A DNA stretch of 64,000 bases from Earliella scabrosa (Eukaryota > Basidiomycota > Agaricomycetes > Polyporales > Polyporaceae). How positions within the stretch are numbered: position 1 is the stretch's first letter; every line of letters begins with the position of its first letter. Shown piece after piece: positions 12,291-23,097 of this stretch. The notes below the pieces were generated by a model that saw only the letters and a program-made list of their open reading frames with translations, searched no databases and was not told the DNA's origin. The position numbers and the translations under genes are program-made. The DNA is taken from assembly GCA_022605405.1 (NCBI GenBank), contig JABYQQ010000016.1, positions 62,001 through 126,000 of the forward strand. Reading direction: 5' to 3'.

Positions 12291-12301
12291 GGTGGCTGTG
12301 C
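12291..12301 (+). promoter_or_regulatory. Shared F-box promoter motif (copy 4)
   Basis: An exact GGTGGCTGTGC, followed by GGCATGAC. The extended form is close to that before copy 6 (AACATGAC), which supports common descent of the promoters. Confidence 0.55.
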
Positions 12302-12379
12302 GGCATGACAGTTGAAAATGCCCCCTAACGCGACTCCTCCTCTTCCCGAACCACTCTCACACACAGCCAGCCTGCCACT

Positions 12380-14358
12380 GTGGTCTACCTCGCGGACCTC
12401 AACGATGATGTCCTTCGACACGTTTGCAACTTCTTGTACGGCAAGGATGCTCTTCACTTCTCCCTCACCGCCAAACACCTGCACCACCTCGCCATCACCC
12501 GCGTAGGCGCCTCGTTCACAGCGGGCCATTCCGTCGAACAACTTCGCCTCTTCCTCACAACGAGTGTGCACCCCGGTGCGCTTCCTCGGGCACAATCCCT
12601 CGAGAATCTTGTCCTGACGCTGGGGCTGTACACATTGGCCACTGGATACCCGCTGAGAGAGGATGCTGACAACCCGGGCTCATGGGACAGAGAATACACG
12701 GAATTCCTTAGCCTGCTGGTCGAGCTGCTTTCTGGTGCCTGTAATCTGCGCAGTCTCACGATTCCTGCCGCGCACTCCTTCATGCGTCGCAATGCCCTAC
12801 TAGGACCTACCCTCGCCGCCCTCCCGCACTTGCGACATGTCACATTCGGCGGCGTCAGCGATGCGGATGTGAAGTTCCTCGGAGGGACGGGTTGGGACCT
12901 CCGTGAGCTCCACCTCGACTATCAGACTCGACACAGAGACCGTCCTTTTCGGCCCACGAGCGAGCGCATACAGGCCATCCCAATCTTGCACGACGCCCTC
13001 GCACAGTTCCATAACCTCCACACACTGAAGATCACCCACTTCGACATCGATGGCTGGGACGTGTTCCGATTTGTGCCGACGAGCCCCACCCCTGTCTTCC
13101 CCAGCATCCGTCGCCTCTTCGTTGCTCACAATCTACCCGAATTCGCATTCGACTTGGTGGACCGTTGTCCAAACGTCGACATCGTCGACATCAGTGACTG
13201 TCACTCACCCGAGGCTCCCGAACTTTATAAACGCTCGTATACGGCCTGGCCCCTAATGCGCTCTTTCCGGGTTGACATCTACATCGCTCACATGGCTCGC
13301 AACTATAGCGGTTACACCGACCGCGTCCTCGGACGGAGTCCTGTAGACCATCTGCAGATCACAGACAAGATCGCCCTCCCGGACTCTGATGAAGAAGTCA
13401 GTGAAGTGATCCCAGACCTTCTTTGGGTCCTGGAAAGGCTCTCGCCTGTGTACGCTCAATTGTCTATCCAAGTACGGCCCGAGCCAATGGACTTCTGGGA
13501 TCGCGTCGCCGGGTGTGCTCCCCGTCTTCGCTATCTCGAGCTGCACATTTGCATCCAAGACTTGGAAGAGGCGCGCGAAGACTGGGTGGTGCGTTCTCTT
13601 CCGTCTTATATGTCTGTTGAACCCGCCTCCCTCTTCCACCCTCTCCCTCTTCATCTTCATGAGGTACGCACGCTGACTGTGTGTGATGCACGCAGGACAA
13701 CCTGTCCGACGCTCTTCGCGCGCTCCCCCTCGTCTACCTGCGGCTGCACATCGCGAAGCTCCCCGACAGATGCGACGTCTCCGACGACGAGTCGGACGGA
13801 GATTCCGGCTGGGATGTGACCGAGGAGACCGCGCGCGCGATGTATCACGCGCGCTACGTCGCAGTGCAGGCCCTCCCGGAGCGGTGCGCGCGCGCGATCC
13901 CCACATTGCGGTACTTTGTTTTGTGCGACGAGGGGCCGACCGCAGAGCAGCGCGCCTGGCACGAGGAGGAGAGCGGCGATCAGGCGATGTCTGGCGACGA
14001 CGACAGCGGTGTTGACCCGGTGCTGCGCTTGGAAAAAGCTGAGGAGCTCGCCCAGCTGGACCCGTGCTGCTCGTATTGGCGGCGCGCCCCGACATATTCG
14101 TGGCAGGACCTTGCGGACGCGGTGATGCCGCAGACGTGGCGTGTCTGTCGCGAGGACGCGGGCGAGGGCAAGCGCGATGGCAAAGGATGTCGGGTGGAGA
14201 AGCTCACGCATGGCGAAGGCAGGGACCTGTATCGGACTCTTGTGTCCACCTTCAATGGGCGGAATCAAGCCTTGACGGGTACGTGAATCCAAGATTGGGC
14301 CGTACGTCGTACTCACAATGCGTGCCGTGTCACTTTCTCAGAGTCAACACTGCTCTAG
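12380..14358 (+). CDS. F-box family protein, copy 4, start codon altered
   Basis: A family member of about 602 codons: exons 12380-13588, 13696-14278 and 14342-14358. The last exon codes for ESTLL, and the introns are at the family positions. The F-box reads LADLNDDVLRHVCNFL with DALHFSLTAKHLHHLA. The codon where every paralog has its initiator ATG is GTG (12380). The frame is open back to a TAA at 12326 with no ATG. The next in-frame Met lies well inside the LRR-like part. Either the start is lost, GTG is used, or an upstream exon supplies the ATG; one candidate is an ATG at 12318 in another frame. The rest of the frame, including VDRCPNVDIVDIS and CARAIPTLRYFVL, is undamaged. It may be a recent pseudogene or an N-terminally altered protein. 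Confidence 0.7.
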
Positions 14359-14684
14359 GTCTGACGGACCGGGAACAGGATACCATTCATCCTTGGCACT
14401 CCTGGTTTCACACCCGGCGGATCCCGCAATTTTTTGAGCACGCCAATAGGTAGTGCAATACTTTTTTGACACAAGGAGATGAGCTGGATCATGGAGCTTG
14501 ACGAAACTTAAGCAGATTAAGACTCTCGAGTCTCGTTGTTGTTGTTCTCTCCCTTTTTCTCTCGTTCTCTCTCTCTCTCAACCACTCTCTCTCACCCTCC
14601 GAGTCATGCGCATCCGACATCCATGGGAAGCGTCAATTATATACATCGCTGCACTCCGACCTGCCCTAACGCGGAGTAACTTTG
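14359..14684. other. Intergenic with pyrimidine-rich tract, F-box copies 4-5
   Basis: This is non-coding. At about 14540-14600 there is a strongly pyrimidine-rich CTCTCT stretch, typical of fungal promoters, followed by the TATATA before copy 5. Confidence 0.45.
14638..14643 (+). promoter_or_regulatory. TATA-like box, F-box copy 5
   Basis: TATATA lies about 90 bp before the copy 5 start codon and about 40 bp upstream of the shared motif. Confidence 0.4.
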
Positions 14685-14695
14685 GGTGGCTGTGC
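14685..14695 (+). promoter_or_regulatory. Shared F-box promoter motif (copy 5)
   Basis: An exact GGTGGCTGTGC, 38 bp before the start codon. Here the motif lies between the TATA-like box and the ATG, so it may sit in the 5' UTR, unlike in copies 6 and 7. Confidence 0.5.
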
Positions 14696-14732
14696 AGCAC
14701 GCGTCCTTCTGGCAATGATGGTCAGACGAGCC

Positions 14733-16683
14733 ATGCCAGTTAACAGGCTTGCCGACCTCAACAGCGACGTCCTTCGACACATCTGCGACTATCTCTCCGG
14801 TAGGGACGCCCTCCACTTCTCGCTCACCGCTAAGGACTTCCACGAACTCGCCATCACCCGAGTCGGAGTCTCGTTCACTCCGAGCCATGCCACTGATGAC
14901 CTCTTCCTATTTCTTCGGTCTGGCATGCACCCCGGCGTGCCCCCCAGGACGCAGTATCTCCGGAACCTCGTCATCACGCCTCGACTGTTCATTCTGGCCG
15001 CTCGCGACATGGTTCAATCGTTGAGTAGTGATGAAGAAGATGGCGAGAAAGGCGAAAGCGTGCATGGCAGCGGACTCCGACGAGGGCTTACCAGTAGCCT
15101 CCTTGTTGAGCTGTTGTCCGGTGCGTGTCATTTGCGTAGCCTCACGCTCTTTGGCGTGCATGCCTTGATGTATGGTGACTCCCGAGTCGCATCCGCCCTC
15201 GCGGCCCTCGCGCACTTGCAACACGTCGCATTCGACAGCGTCAATGACACGGTTGTCAAATTCGTGGGCCAGACGGGCTGGGACCTCCGTACCCTCCACC
15301 TGGACTATCTGTTAAGACGCCATTTCCTTTCCCCCTTTCCAGGAGAGAGCACTAGGACCGTCCTCGTCTTGTACGGCGCCCTCGCACAGTTCCACAATCT
15401 TCACACACTGAAGATCGCACACTTTGAGAGCTTCCCAGTCGCGCCGACCAACCCCATCCCTGTTTTCCCTAGCATCCGCCGCCTCTTCATTGCTAGCGAC
15501 CTAACCCTGTCCGTATTCGACCTGGTGGACCGTTGTCCCAAGGTGCACCTCGTCGATCTGAGCGAATGCACAGTAAGGGTGGCAGAGCTCGACCATCGAG
15601 ATCGCCGGTTCAAGGCGTGGCCTGCATTGCGCTCCCTTCGCGTCCCGAGCAACATCGCCTCCATCGCCGAGGGTTCCGCCGACCGCGTCGTCCTTGGATG
15701 GAGCGTTGCAGACCATCTGCAGGTTGCACCGATGATTCGCGCCCCCACACGCGAGGATGAAAGCTCATCCGACGTCCAAAGCCTCTTGTGGACCCTGGGC
15801 GGGACGTCTCCCATGTATGTTCAGCTGTCCGTCGCCGTCAAGCGCGAGCCGATGAACTTCTGGGGCCGCGTCGCCGAGTGCGCGCCACGACTGCGCTATC
15901 TCGAGCTCAAGGTCTCTATTCTCGACCTGGACGAGCAGTTCGCGGGCTGGGTGGTGCGTTCCACTTCTTCTTGACTTTCCCCAGAGCTCCTCGTCACGGT
16001 CTCCCCTCTCCTCAAACTATGCACACTCACTGTGCTCGCATGCAGGACAACGTGCCGGAGGCGCTCCGCCCGCTCCGGCTCGTCTACCTGCGACTACACA
16101 TCGCAAGGCTACCGAAGAGACTCTACATCCGCAGATACGACGCGGATGTGAAGCCCGTTTATAACACCACTGAGGAGTGCGCACGCGCACTGTACCATGC
16201 GCGCCACGTCGCAGTCCAGACCCTCGCGGCGCGGTGCGCGCGGGCAATCCCCACGCTGCGGTACTTTGTGCTGTACAACGACGCCCCGATAGCCGAGCAG
16301 CGCCGTTGGCACGAAGAGGAGACTGGGCGGGCGTTTCCGGGCGACGACGACGGTCCTGACCCTTTCATACGACGCCTGGAGAAAACTGAGGAACTTGATC
16401 AGCTGGACCCGTGCTGCTCCTATTGGCGGTACGACTGGAAGAGGGATGGAACTACGGTCCAGACGTGGCGTGTCTGGCGTGAGGAGGGAGGCGAAGGAGA
16501 CGGTTGCCGGTTGGAGAAGCTCACCCATGGCGAAGGAAAGGAATTGTATCGGACCCTGGTGTCTCCGTTCGATGTGAGGAACGGTGCCTTGACTGGTATG
16601 TCACTCCTAATCCTATTGCTATCCTTCACGCCGATCGCGCTAACACGCGACCTTTGACTGTCACAGAGTCGACACTCCGCTGA
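14733..16683 (+). CDS. F-box family protein, copy 5
   Basis: A predicted F-box protein of about 595 residues, inferred SCF substrate adaptor. Exons are 14733-15953, 16046-16595 and 16667-16683. The last exon codes for ESTLR. The F-box (residues 4-48) reads LADLNSDVLRHICDYLSG and DALHFSLTAKDFHELA. LRR-like segments follow (NLHTLKIAHF, FPSIRRLFIA, VDRCPKVHLVDLSEC). Exon 2 contains CARAIPTLRYFVLYNDAP, LDPCCSYWR and QTWRVWREE. It is closest in layout to copies 4, 6 and 8, which share the CCSYWR and ESTL ending. The frame is intact. The Met at 14733 is chosen over an upstream in-frame Met because it matches the conserved start of the family. Confidence 0.85.
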
Positions 16684-17448
16684 CGCACAGTGCCGAACGA
16701 CATCGCTTGCGTATTGCGCTGTCCGGGGCGCGTGTACCGCAGTAGAGTTTCGTGTACGAGATATCATATGTACATCTCGCATACATCCCATGAACAAGAC
16801 ACACTACTCGACATCGGATAGGCACAGACAGACACGTGCAGACAAACTGCCAACGCAGAAGGCAAACGAAGCACTGAGATTTGAGAGGGTGAGACCGCAA
16901 TTGAGACAACGCAAGACGATTATCAGAGAAGACAAGGGGACGGGGACAGCCTGGCCACATGCAGAGAGGAGATGCACGACGGAGTAGAGGCCCGGGCAAA
17001 ACGCTCAGACGCCTCGCCCCGTCCAGAAGATCTATAGCTACATGATAGATTCACAGCGACGACGACGAAGACGACTAGCGAGGTGCGAGGACAGAGTGTG
17101 TGTGATGTGGGGCAGGCAGGATATTGTACAGCGTAGTACTCGATGTGCGACGACGACGTCGGCTGGATTAGGTGTGAAATGGATGTAGGACGAGCGAGAG
17201 GTGGAGAGAGAAGTACTGAGAGCAACACCGACAATCTAGACGAACCAATTTCGCAGTCTGGCAAGCCGCCAACGCGTCTCTTTCCCGACTCTACGTCCCG
17301 CCATGGCCAGGCGGAGGGTGCCCCGATCCCCCATGGTGGTGCTGCATCCCACTAACGGTATTGATATACGTTCCCCAGTCATCCCATCTATCGCATCCAA
17401 CAGCGCGTCAGCAATGCATCAACGCAGCAATGAGCTAACACATTCCAC
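16684..17448. other. Intergenic, convergent gene ends
   Basis: This lies between copy 5 and the 3' end of the zinc-cluster gene. No coding unit is recognised; it probably holds both 3' UTRs. Confidence 0.45.
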
Positions 17449-20400
17449 TCACTCAAACGACGTCGGCGCCGTAGACCACATCGTCGCCATCGTGTTATCC
17501 GTGAACGCCATCTCCTCCGACGAAAGCACGCCCGAGCCGCCTACAGCCTGTGGCCCCGACTGAGGTGGAGGCGGTGGAGGCGGTGGCGGCATCCCCGTGC
17601 CCCCGCTCGTACTGGCGCCCGCTGCCATCGCCTGCAACTCCGGCGGGAGCTGCGTCGCAAACGGAGACGGCTCGGCCTGGGTTGAGAACATGTCCCCGAA
17701 CCCGGGTGCGGAGAGGTTGTACATCGCCATCAGCCGCGGGTCGAACTGCGGCGCGCCGATGAGGCCCGTCGTGCGCGGGTCGTGTGTGGGTGCGGCCACG
17801 GGGTGCTGCGCCGACGACGACGAGGAGATCGCCCCGACATGCTGGTGCTGGTGCGGCCAGTCGCCTGCGTAGGAGACGTTGAACTCCCCGGAGTGCACGG
17901 GCAACCTGCCTAGCTCATCCGTGTGTACTGGCAGCGCGAACGACGCAGCCGTTGCGCTCCCTGTTCCCTGTGCAGAAGTTGACGGAGGCTTGTCCCCGTC
18001 CGTGACGGCGAGGGTGGACGTCGAGGACTGCGCCCGCAGCGGCTGGGCGAACGTCGACGAGGCGAGCGACGTCGTCTCCTTCGACACGCGCCTGTTTCCT
18101 GCGATAGCGCGTCCTTCCACGACCATGTTGGAGCGTGGCGAGTCGGATGCGACGGACACTGCGGATGATAGAGGACTGTCCGAGTCGCGCTCTCGCTTGT
18201 GGCTCGGCGCCGGGGAAGCCTGAGGTAAGGGCAAATCTCCAACGGAAGCCAGCTCGTACAGAATATCCCTGTGTACAACTGTGAGGCATTGATAGCTCAT
18301 GGACCATTGTATCGCTTACCATAATCGACCGGCCGTGTGCCAGCTAGGAGATCTAATCAGCACAGCAGGAGACGGAGATTGCGCGCTCGAAGACGTACTG
18401 AGGCTCAAGCAACTTGAGCATCTTCATGCACTTGTGCACATCCGCCATCTCCTTCGCAGGGTCAGTCGAGAGACCGGAGCGCTTCCCGCCCCAGATGTTC
18501 AGCAAGAGCACGATACCAGCAGTGAACAACGACATCTGCACAGCGAGCCCACCCCATACGTCGTCAGGCTCCCTCGGATCCGACAAGGCGAGCGCGGCTG
18601 AGAGGGCGCACCTGATTGAAGTACGTCGGCATTCCAGCGCGCTTGTACTGCACATCCAAGACATGAATGCACGACCGTGCAGCGTTTGTGCAGATTGCCA
18701 GGGACGGGAACGACAGCGGCGACGGCTTGCGCGGCGACGGGATGAACGGCCGGTGCACCGCGATCTGCAGTTGGTAGTAGTTCGCGTAAAGGTTCGCCGA
18801 CTGGTTGAGGAACAGCACGTTCTCGCGCGTCGGGTCCCACCGCACTGCAAGCCAGTACACAAACCGTCAGCGTTTCCTGCGAGCGCGGGATCGTGCAAGA
18901 GAAGGCGATGCGTACGATGGTCAGGCACTGAGTCTATCCACTTGTTGAGCGCCGAGTCAAGCTCGGCGACGATGTGCTGTTCCCACTGCTGGCCGACGAA
19001 TCCAAGTAGCGCCTTGGACTTGTTGATCGAGTACTACCATCCCCAACCAACGTCTCAGCCCCTCATGCGATCAGACGGGCGCGCGGAACTCACAATCGTG
19101 CGCATCGCGAACGCAAGGATCTGATGCAGCCGCACGAAACAGTTGAAGAACGCGATCTTCGACGGCTTCCCTGGCGGCTGCTTGAACGCGGCTTCAGGGT
19201 CGGCTGCAGTCCAGTACTCGTCGTCACACTCCGTAGGCAAGTCAATGTCAAAGCTAAACGGACACGATCAGCACTCCTCCTCCCTCAACCATGGACGGCA
19301 CTGATGCGCATACGCACTCTTCGTCCTGAATCGCACATGGTCGCCCGAGCGCGAAGCTCGTCGACCTGTCCATGGCCACGAGGACCCTGGCACAACGGCA
19401 TACGATCAGTGACCCGAATGCTACTGAGCGCGTGATGACAGCAGCCTACCAGAAGGCCCGTCTCCACAGCTCCTCTTCAATCGTCGGGGACGCGCTGTAG
19501 ACCTTCTTCCGATGCGCGCCGACATCCTGGGCCATCCGGATGCCGACGCCAATGATCGTCCAGCACGCCTGGGGCGCAGACGTCCCTTGCAGGAACCCCG
19601 CCGTCAGCTGCATCCCCAGCACGTCGCACGTGAATTCGCGACAAACACCGATCGGATAGACGAGAGAAGGCTGGGATCAGTCACACGCTCGGGGGCTATA
19701 AAAGAATCACCTGTGAGGGTGCGAGCGTCGACGTACCGCGTATATCTGCAGGTCGTACAGCCTTGGGGGCGCGAGCAGCGACTTGCGCACCATCTGCACC
19801 TGCTGGAACCACTTCCAGCCTGCCGACTGCGGGATATTGTTGTCTTCGAGAAGCACGCGCGGGTCGTCCGTGAATCGGGCGCCGTTCGCGCACACAAGCA
19901 GGACGGTTGAGCCGAACCCCTCGTCGTGAAGGTGCAGGCCCTCCTGGATGCCCTGCTCAAACGTCGGCCTGTGCAGGAGCGGCATGAAGTCGTTCATATT
20001 TGTAAAATAGAGGTCGACGAGCTTCTCGAGCAGATCCGGTGGCGGAAAGTCCTTGTGCGGCGAGTGTTCGTCTTGCACATTTGAAGTCAACCACTGAACC
20101 GCAACAAGAACAGAGCACAAACGGAGCGGGGGTGGCGGGGCAGCACGAAGGCCGGAAAAGAGAGCGGAAAGAGCATCGTCAGCCGCGCCTCACCATACGT
20201 GAAGATCGAGTCTATGAAGACCCTCACTGGGTGCAGGCTCCAGTACTGCTGCTGCCTCCGCCGGAGCAGCGTCGTGTGCGCCTCAGGGTCGACCGTCTTC
20301 GGAAGCTCGACCCCCGCGTACTCCTGCTTGAGATCCATCGCCGTCTGGATGAACAGCAGGCTGCTCGACTTGCCGTGGTACCGCATCGAGCTCGGGTTCA

Positions 20401-21279
20401 TCGACATCTTCCGCAGGCTCTGCACGATGTTCCGCTGCGCCACGATCTCGTCGTCGCTCGGGTCCAGGTCGTCCGAGTCCACCTGCGACGCAGGCGTCCC
20501 CAGCGTCGGCGGGGACCCGATCACGGACGGCTGAGACGGCGCTGTGGGGATGCCGTACCCAGGCTTGGCCGTCGTCGCGCTCGATGGCTCGCCGTTGCGG
20601 TCTCCGAGCCACGCGTCCTTGTCAAACGAGCCCCCGAGCTCCTTGGTAAAGTCGGCATTCGGACAGAGCTGAGCGGGAGTGAGATCGCGGCATGTCCGGG
20701 CAGGTAACGCCGCCAAGCGCGGGCGGCGTGGACGCACCTTGTTCAGCAGCTTCTCCATCTTCTCGAGCCGTGTCTCGAGGCTCTCCACGTAACTGCCCTC
20801 GCTCGATGACTCAGCGGTGACGCGGAGAACGGAACGGAGCTGACTCACCCTTTCGGGGGGCCGCGCTTCTAGGGGGCAGCTGAGGAATTGCCGGGAGGAC
20901 GGAGAGTCGGAGAACGGAACGGGGGACACACCTTTGCGGCCTCGACGTAGGTACACTCGAGCCTGTAGGACACGCAGTTTGAGCAGCGGTTGTTGGGCAT
21001 CTGCGCCCCATCGCCTGTCCATGCGAGCGAGCAATGTCGCGCGGGAAATTAGCGTATGTCCCGCACGAGCGCAGGATCGGGATTTGTCCTCGACCACTCA
21101 CATCGTACTGGACGCGGCAAGTGAGGAAGACGGTCAGCGCTGCACACCGGTTGCGGGCGAGAGCGAGGGCGAGGATACGCACTCTTCTTCCGCCTGCACA
21201 TATCGCACGCGCGCTGGATCCTACGCTTCTTCGCGTTCTGGGCACCATCTCCATCGTAGTCCTCCTCGGGCGACGACAT
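17449..21279 (-). CDS. Zn2Cys6 transcription factor with fungal-specific domain
   Basis: A nuclear DNA-binding regulator of about 929 residues in 15 exons (summed length 2790 nt, in frame). The binuclear zinc cluster, near residues 20-55, is CDMC-x6-C-x9-CSNC-x6-C. It is followed by a VESLETRLEKMEKLL coiled-coil linker. The fungal-specific regulatory domain spans the middle (LVDLYFTNMNDFMPLLHRPTF, GTSAPQACWTIIGVGIR, LGRPCAI). The C-terminal part is Ser/Pro/Gln-rich and disordered. The exons around the zinc cluster are 21279-21183, 21107-21102 (6 nt), 21014-20932, 20868-20849 (20 nt) and 20792-20738. The last exon is 18268-17449. The cluster spacing and middle domain resemble basidiomycete relatives of XlnR-type regulators. 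Target genes cannot be told from sequence. Confidence 0.88.
21102..21107 (-). other. 6-nt micro-exon in the zinc cluster
   Basis: TACGAT is flanked by a CAG acceptor and a GTGAGT donor. Inclusion turns the flanking exons into KKIRCDGAQMP, the expected zinc-cluster sequence. Skipping it keeps the frame but removes two residues between the second and third cysteines. The zinc cluster's third Cys codon is split over the next junction. Confidence 0.7.
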
Positions 21280-23097
21280 TTCGTACAGCAGCGAGCGTGT
21301 GGGCGGCGGCAAGGGGTCGGGGGAGCGGGTGGAGGATGAGAAGGATGAGGAAGAGGAAGAGGAGAGAATAGGGTGGAGAGTTCTCGGAGGCGTGCAGTAA
21401 AGAAATGTCAAGTCTGGGAAGGACGCGTTTACGCGGCACGCGCCCGGCACGTATACACGATCGTCCTCCTCCCACGCCTCAAAGACTCGAAACAAGGCAC
21501 CGACGACCCAAGTCGCCTAAGTACGCGATAAGTACTCTCCATGTCACCATGACTTTGAGTACTTATGTGACCGAAAAAATGATAAGTGGGTCGATTCTTT
21601 CAAGTTTCTTACAATGCGTACGCGACGTCCCGACGATCCCCTTTGCTCAGTACCTACTCGATCCTCTATCCAAAGTCTATCGTACATCCAACATCTCGTA
21701 CATACCCGCTTCCGACGCACGACTCATCCCGATCTTCGCGGTCGCGTCCGTCGCAAGTCCGTCGCTGCTGACTCGTCTCAATGACCGCAGCAATCAAAGA
21801 AGACCCTCAAGAACGCCAGCCGGACTGCGCACGCACCCTGCCAATCGCTGCGCACGTCAACCTCCGCCCACCCGAGCACCCTTCCGCTCCAGCCACGTAT
21901 AGCCACGTAGTATGTATCGACAGCCTACAGGGACAGCCGAGCATCCGAGCAAGGATGACGCGGCCACGGCAATCCGGCGCGTAAATTCCGCAGCGACATA
22001 CTCATTAACCAGGGGGGAGGGGAAGCACTATATGTACTACGACGCAGACAGTACCAGTACAAATATATACACACTATGTATGCGACGAGCCGTGCGATGC
22101 ATGCAGCTGGGGGTCCACGAGCAAGTGAGGGCAGGAGGTGGTGAGGGAGATAGGGTGGCGAGCGCTCGCGCGGATCGAGCACGGCGACCGAGGGAGGAAA
22201 GCCGATCAGCATAAGCATGGATGGAGGAGGAAACGGATCGACGTCGACACCGCCGCCATATGCAATCAACGATGTGCAACGAGGTCGAGTCCGTCGAACA
22301 CCGGGGTGGCTGAACAAGCCGCACACAGACGTTGTGTGAAGGAGGGTCGGATCGGATGTGGGTCGGATATTAGGGTGGGGGTGGGGAGAGGTACGGCGTG
22401 GTCGTCGAAGATTAGCGACGAGACACGCCGGGTGTGCGACGGGCGTGAGCAGGTGGATGGAGCGTTTGGGACAGACAGATGGATAGACGTAAGCCATGGA
22501 TAGAACGATGATGCGATGTGATGCGATGCGCGAGACGACCAGAGAGCCAAGACCGGGTTCGACGACGACAACGACGAGGTATGCGTGTGTGATGATGCGG
22601 GAGGATGCAGAGGGCGGGACTCGGGAGGACGAGGCATGGATGGTGGGAGGACGGGATGACGGGTGGTAGAGAGGATGCGATGCCGACGGCGGAATAGGTA
22701 GGGCGTATGGTAAATAGAGTACAAGCCTGCATTAGCCCCAGACTGCATGCGATGGATGACCAGACCGATATGGATGTGAATATGGGACATGGGATATGAG
22801 TGGGTTGTTATGGGATATGGGATATGAGATCATGAATGGATGGATGATGAGCAACGCCGAGACCGATAATGAGCATGAAGTCTGAGAGAGAGAGAGGGTG
22901 AGGCGAGAGAGAAAATGAGATCCCCGGGGGCAGACGGAGCGGCGCCGCGCTCGTCGTCCGTACCCCAGGAAGCAGAGCACGATGATAGTACACGATACGA
23001 TACCAGAACGCCAACGGATGTACAACGAAAAAGAACCGGTGCGGCGACACAACCGTCCCGCCACACCATGCGATATTGCACGCACGCGCACGCGCGT
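21280..23097. other. Intergenic with simple repeats
   Basis: A 1.8-kb non-coding stretch between two minus-strand genes. It includes the promoter of the zinc-cluster gene (CT-rich on the minus strand near 21300-21360) and the 3' flank of the next gene. At about 22785-22830 there are several GGGATATG units, and at 22885-22900 a GA run. The many frames here are low-complexity and not supported. Confidence 0.45.

Noticed and set aside
13253..14095. 280-codon minus-strand frame
   Set aside because: It is antisense to exon 2 of F-box copy 4; strong Arg/Ser/Ala bias and no domain, so it is a shadow.
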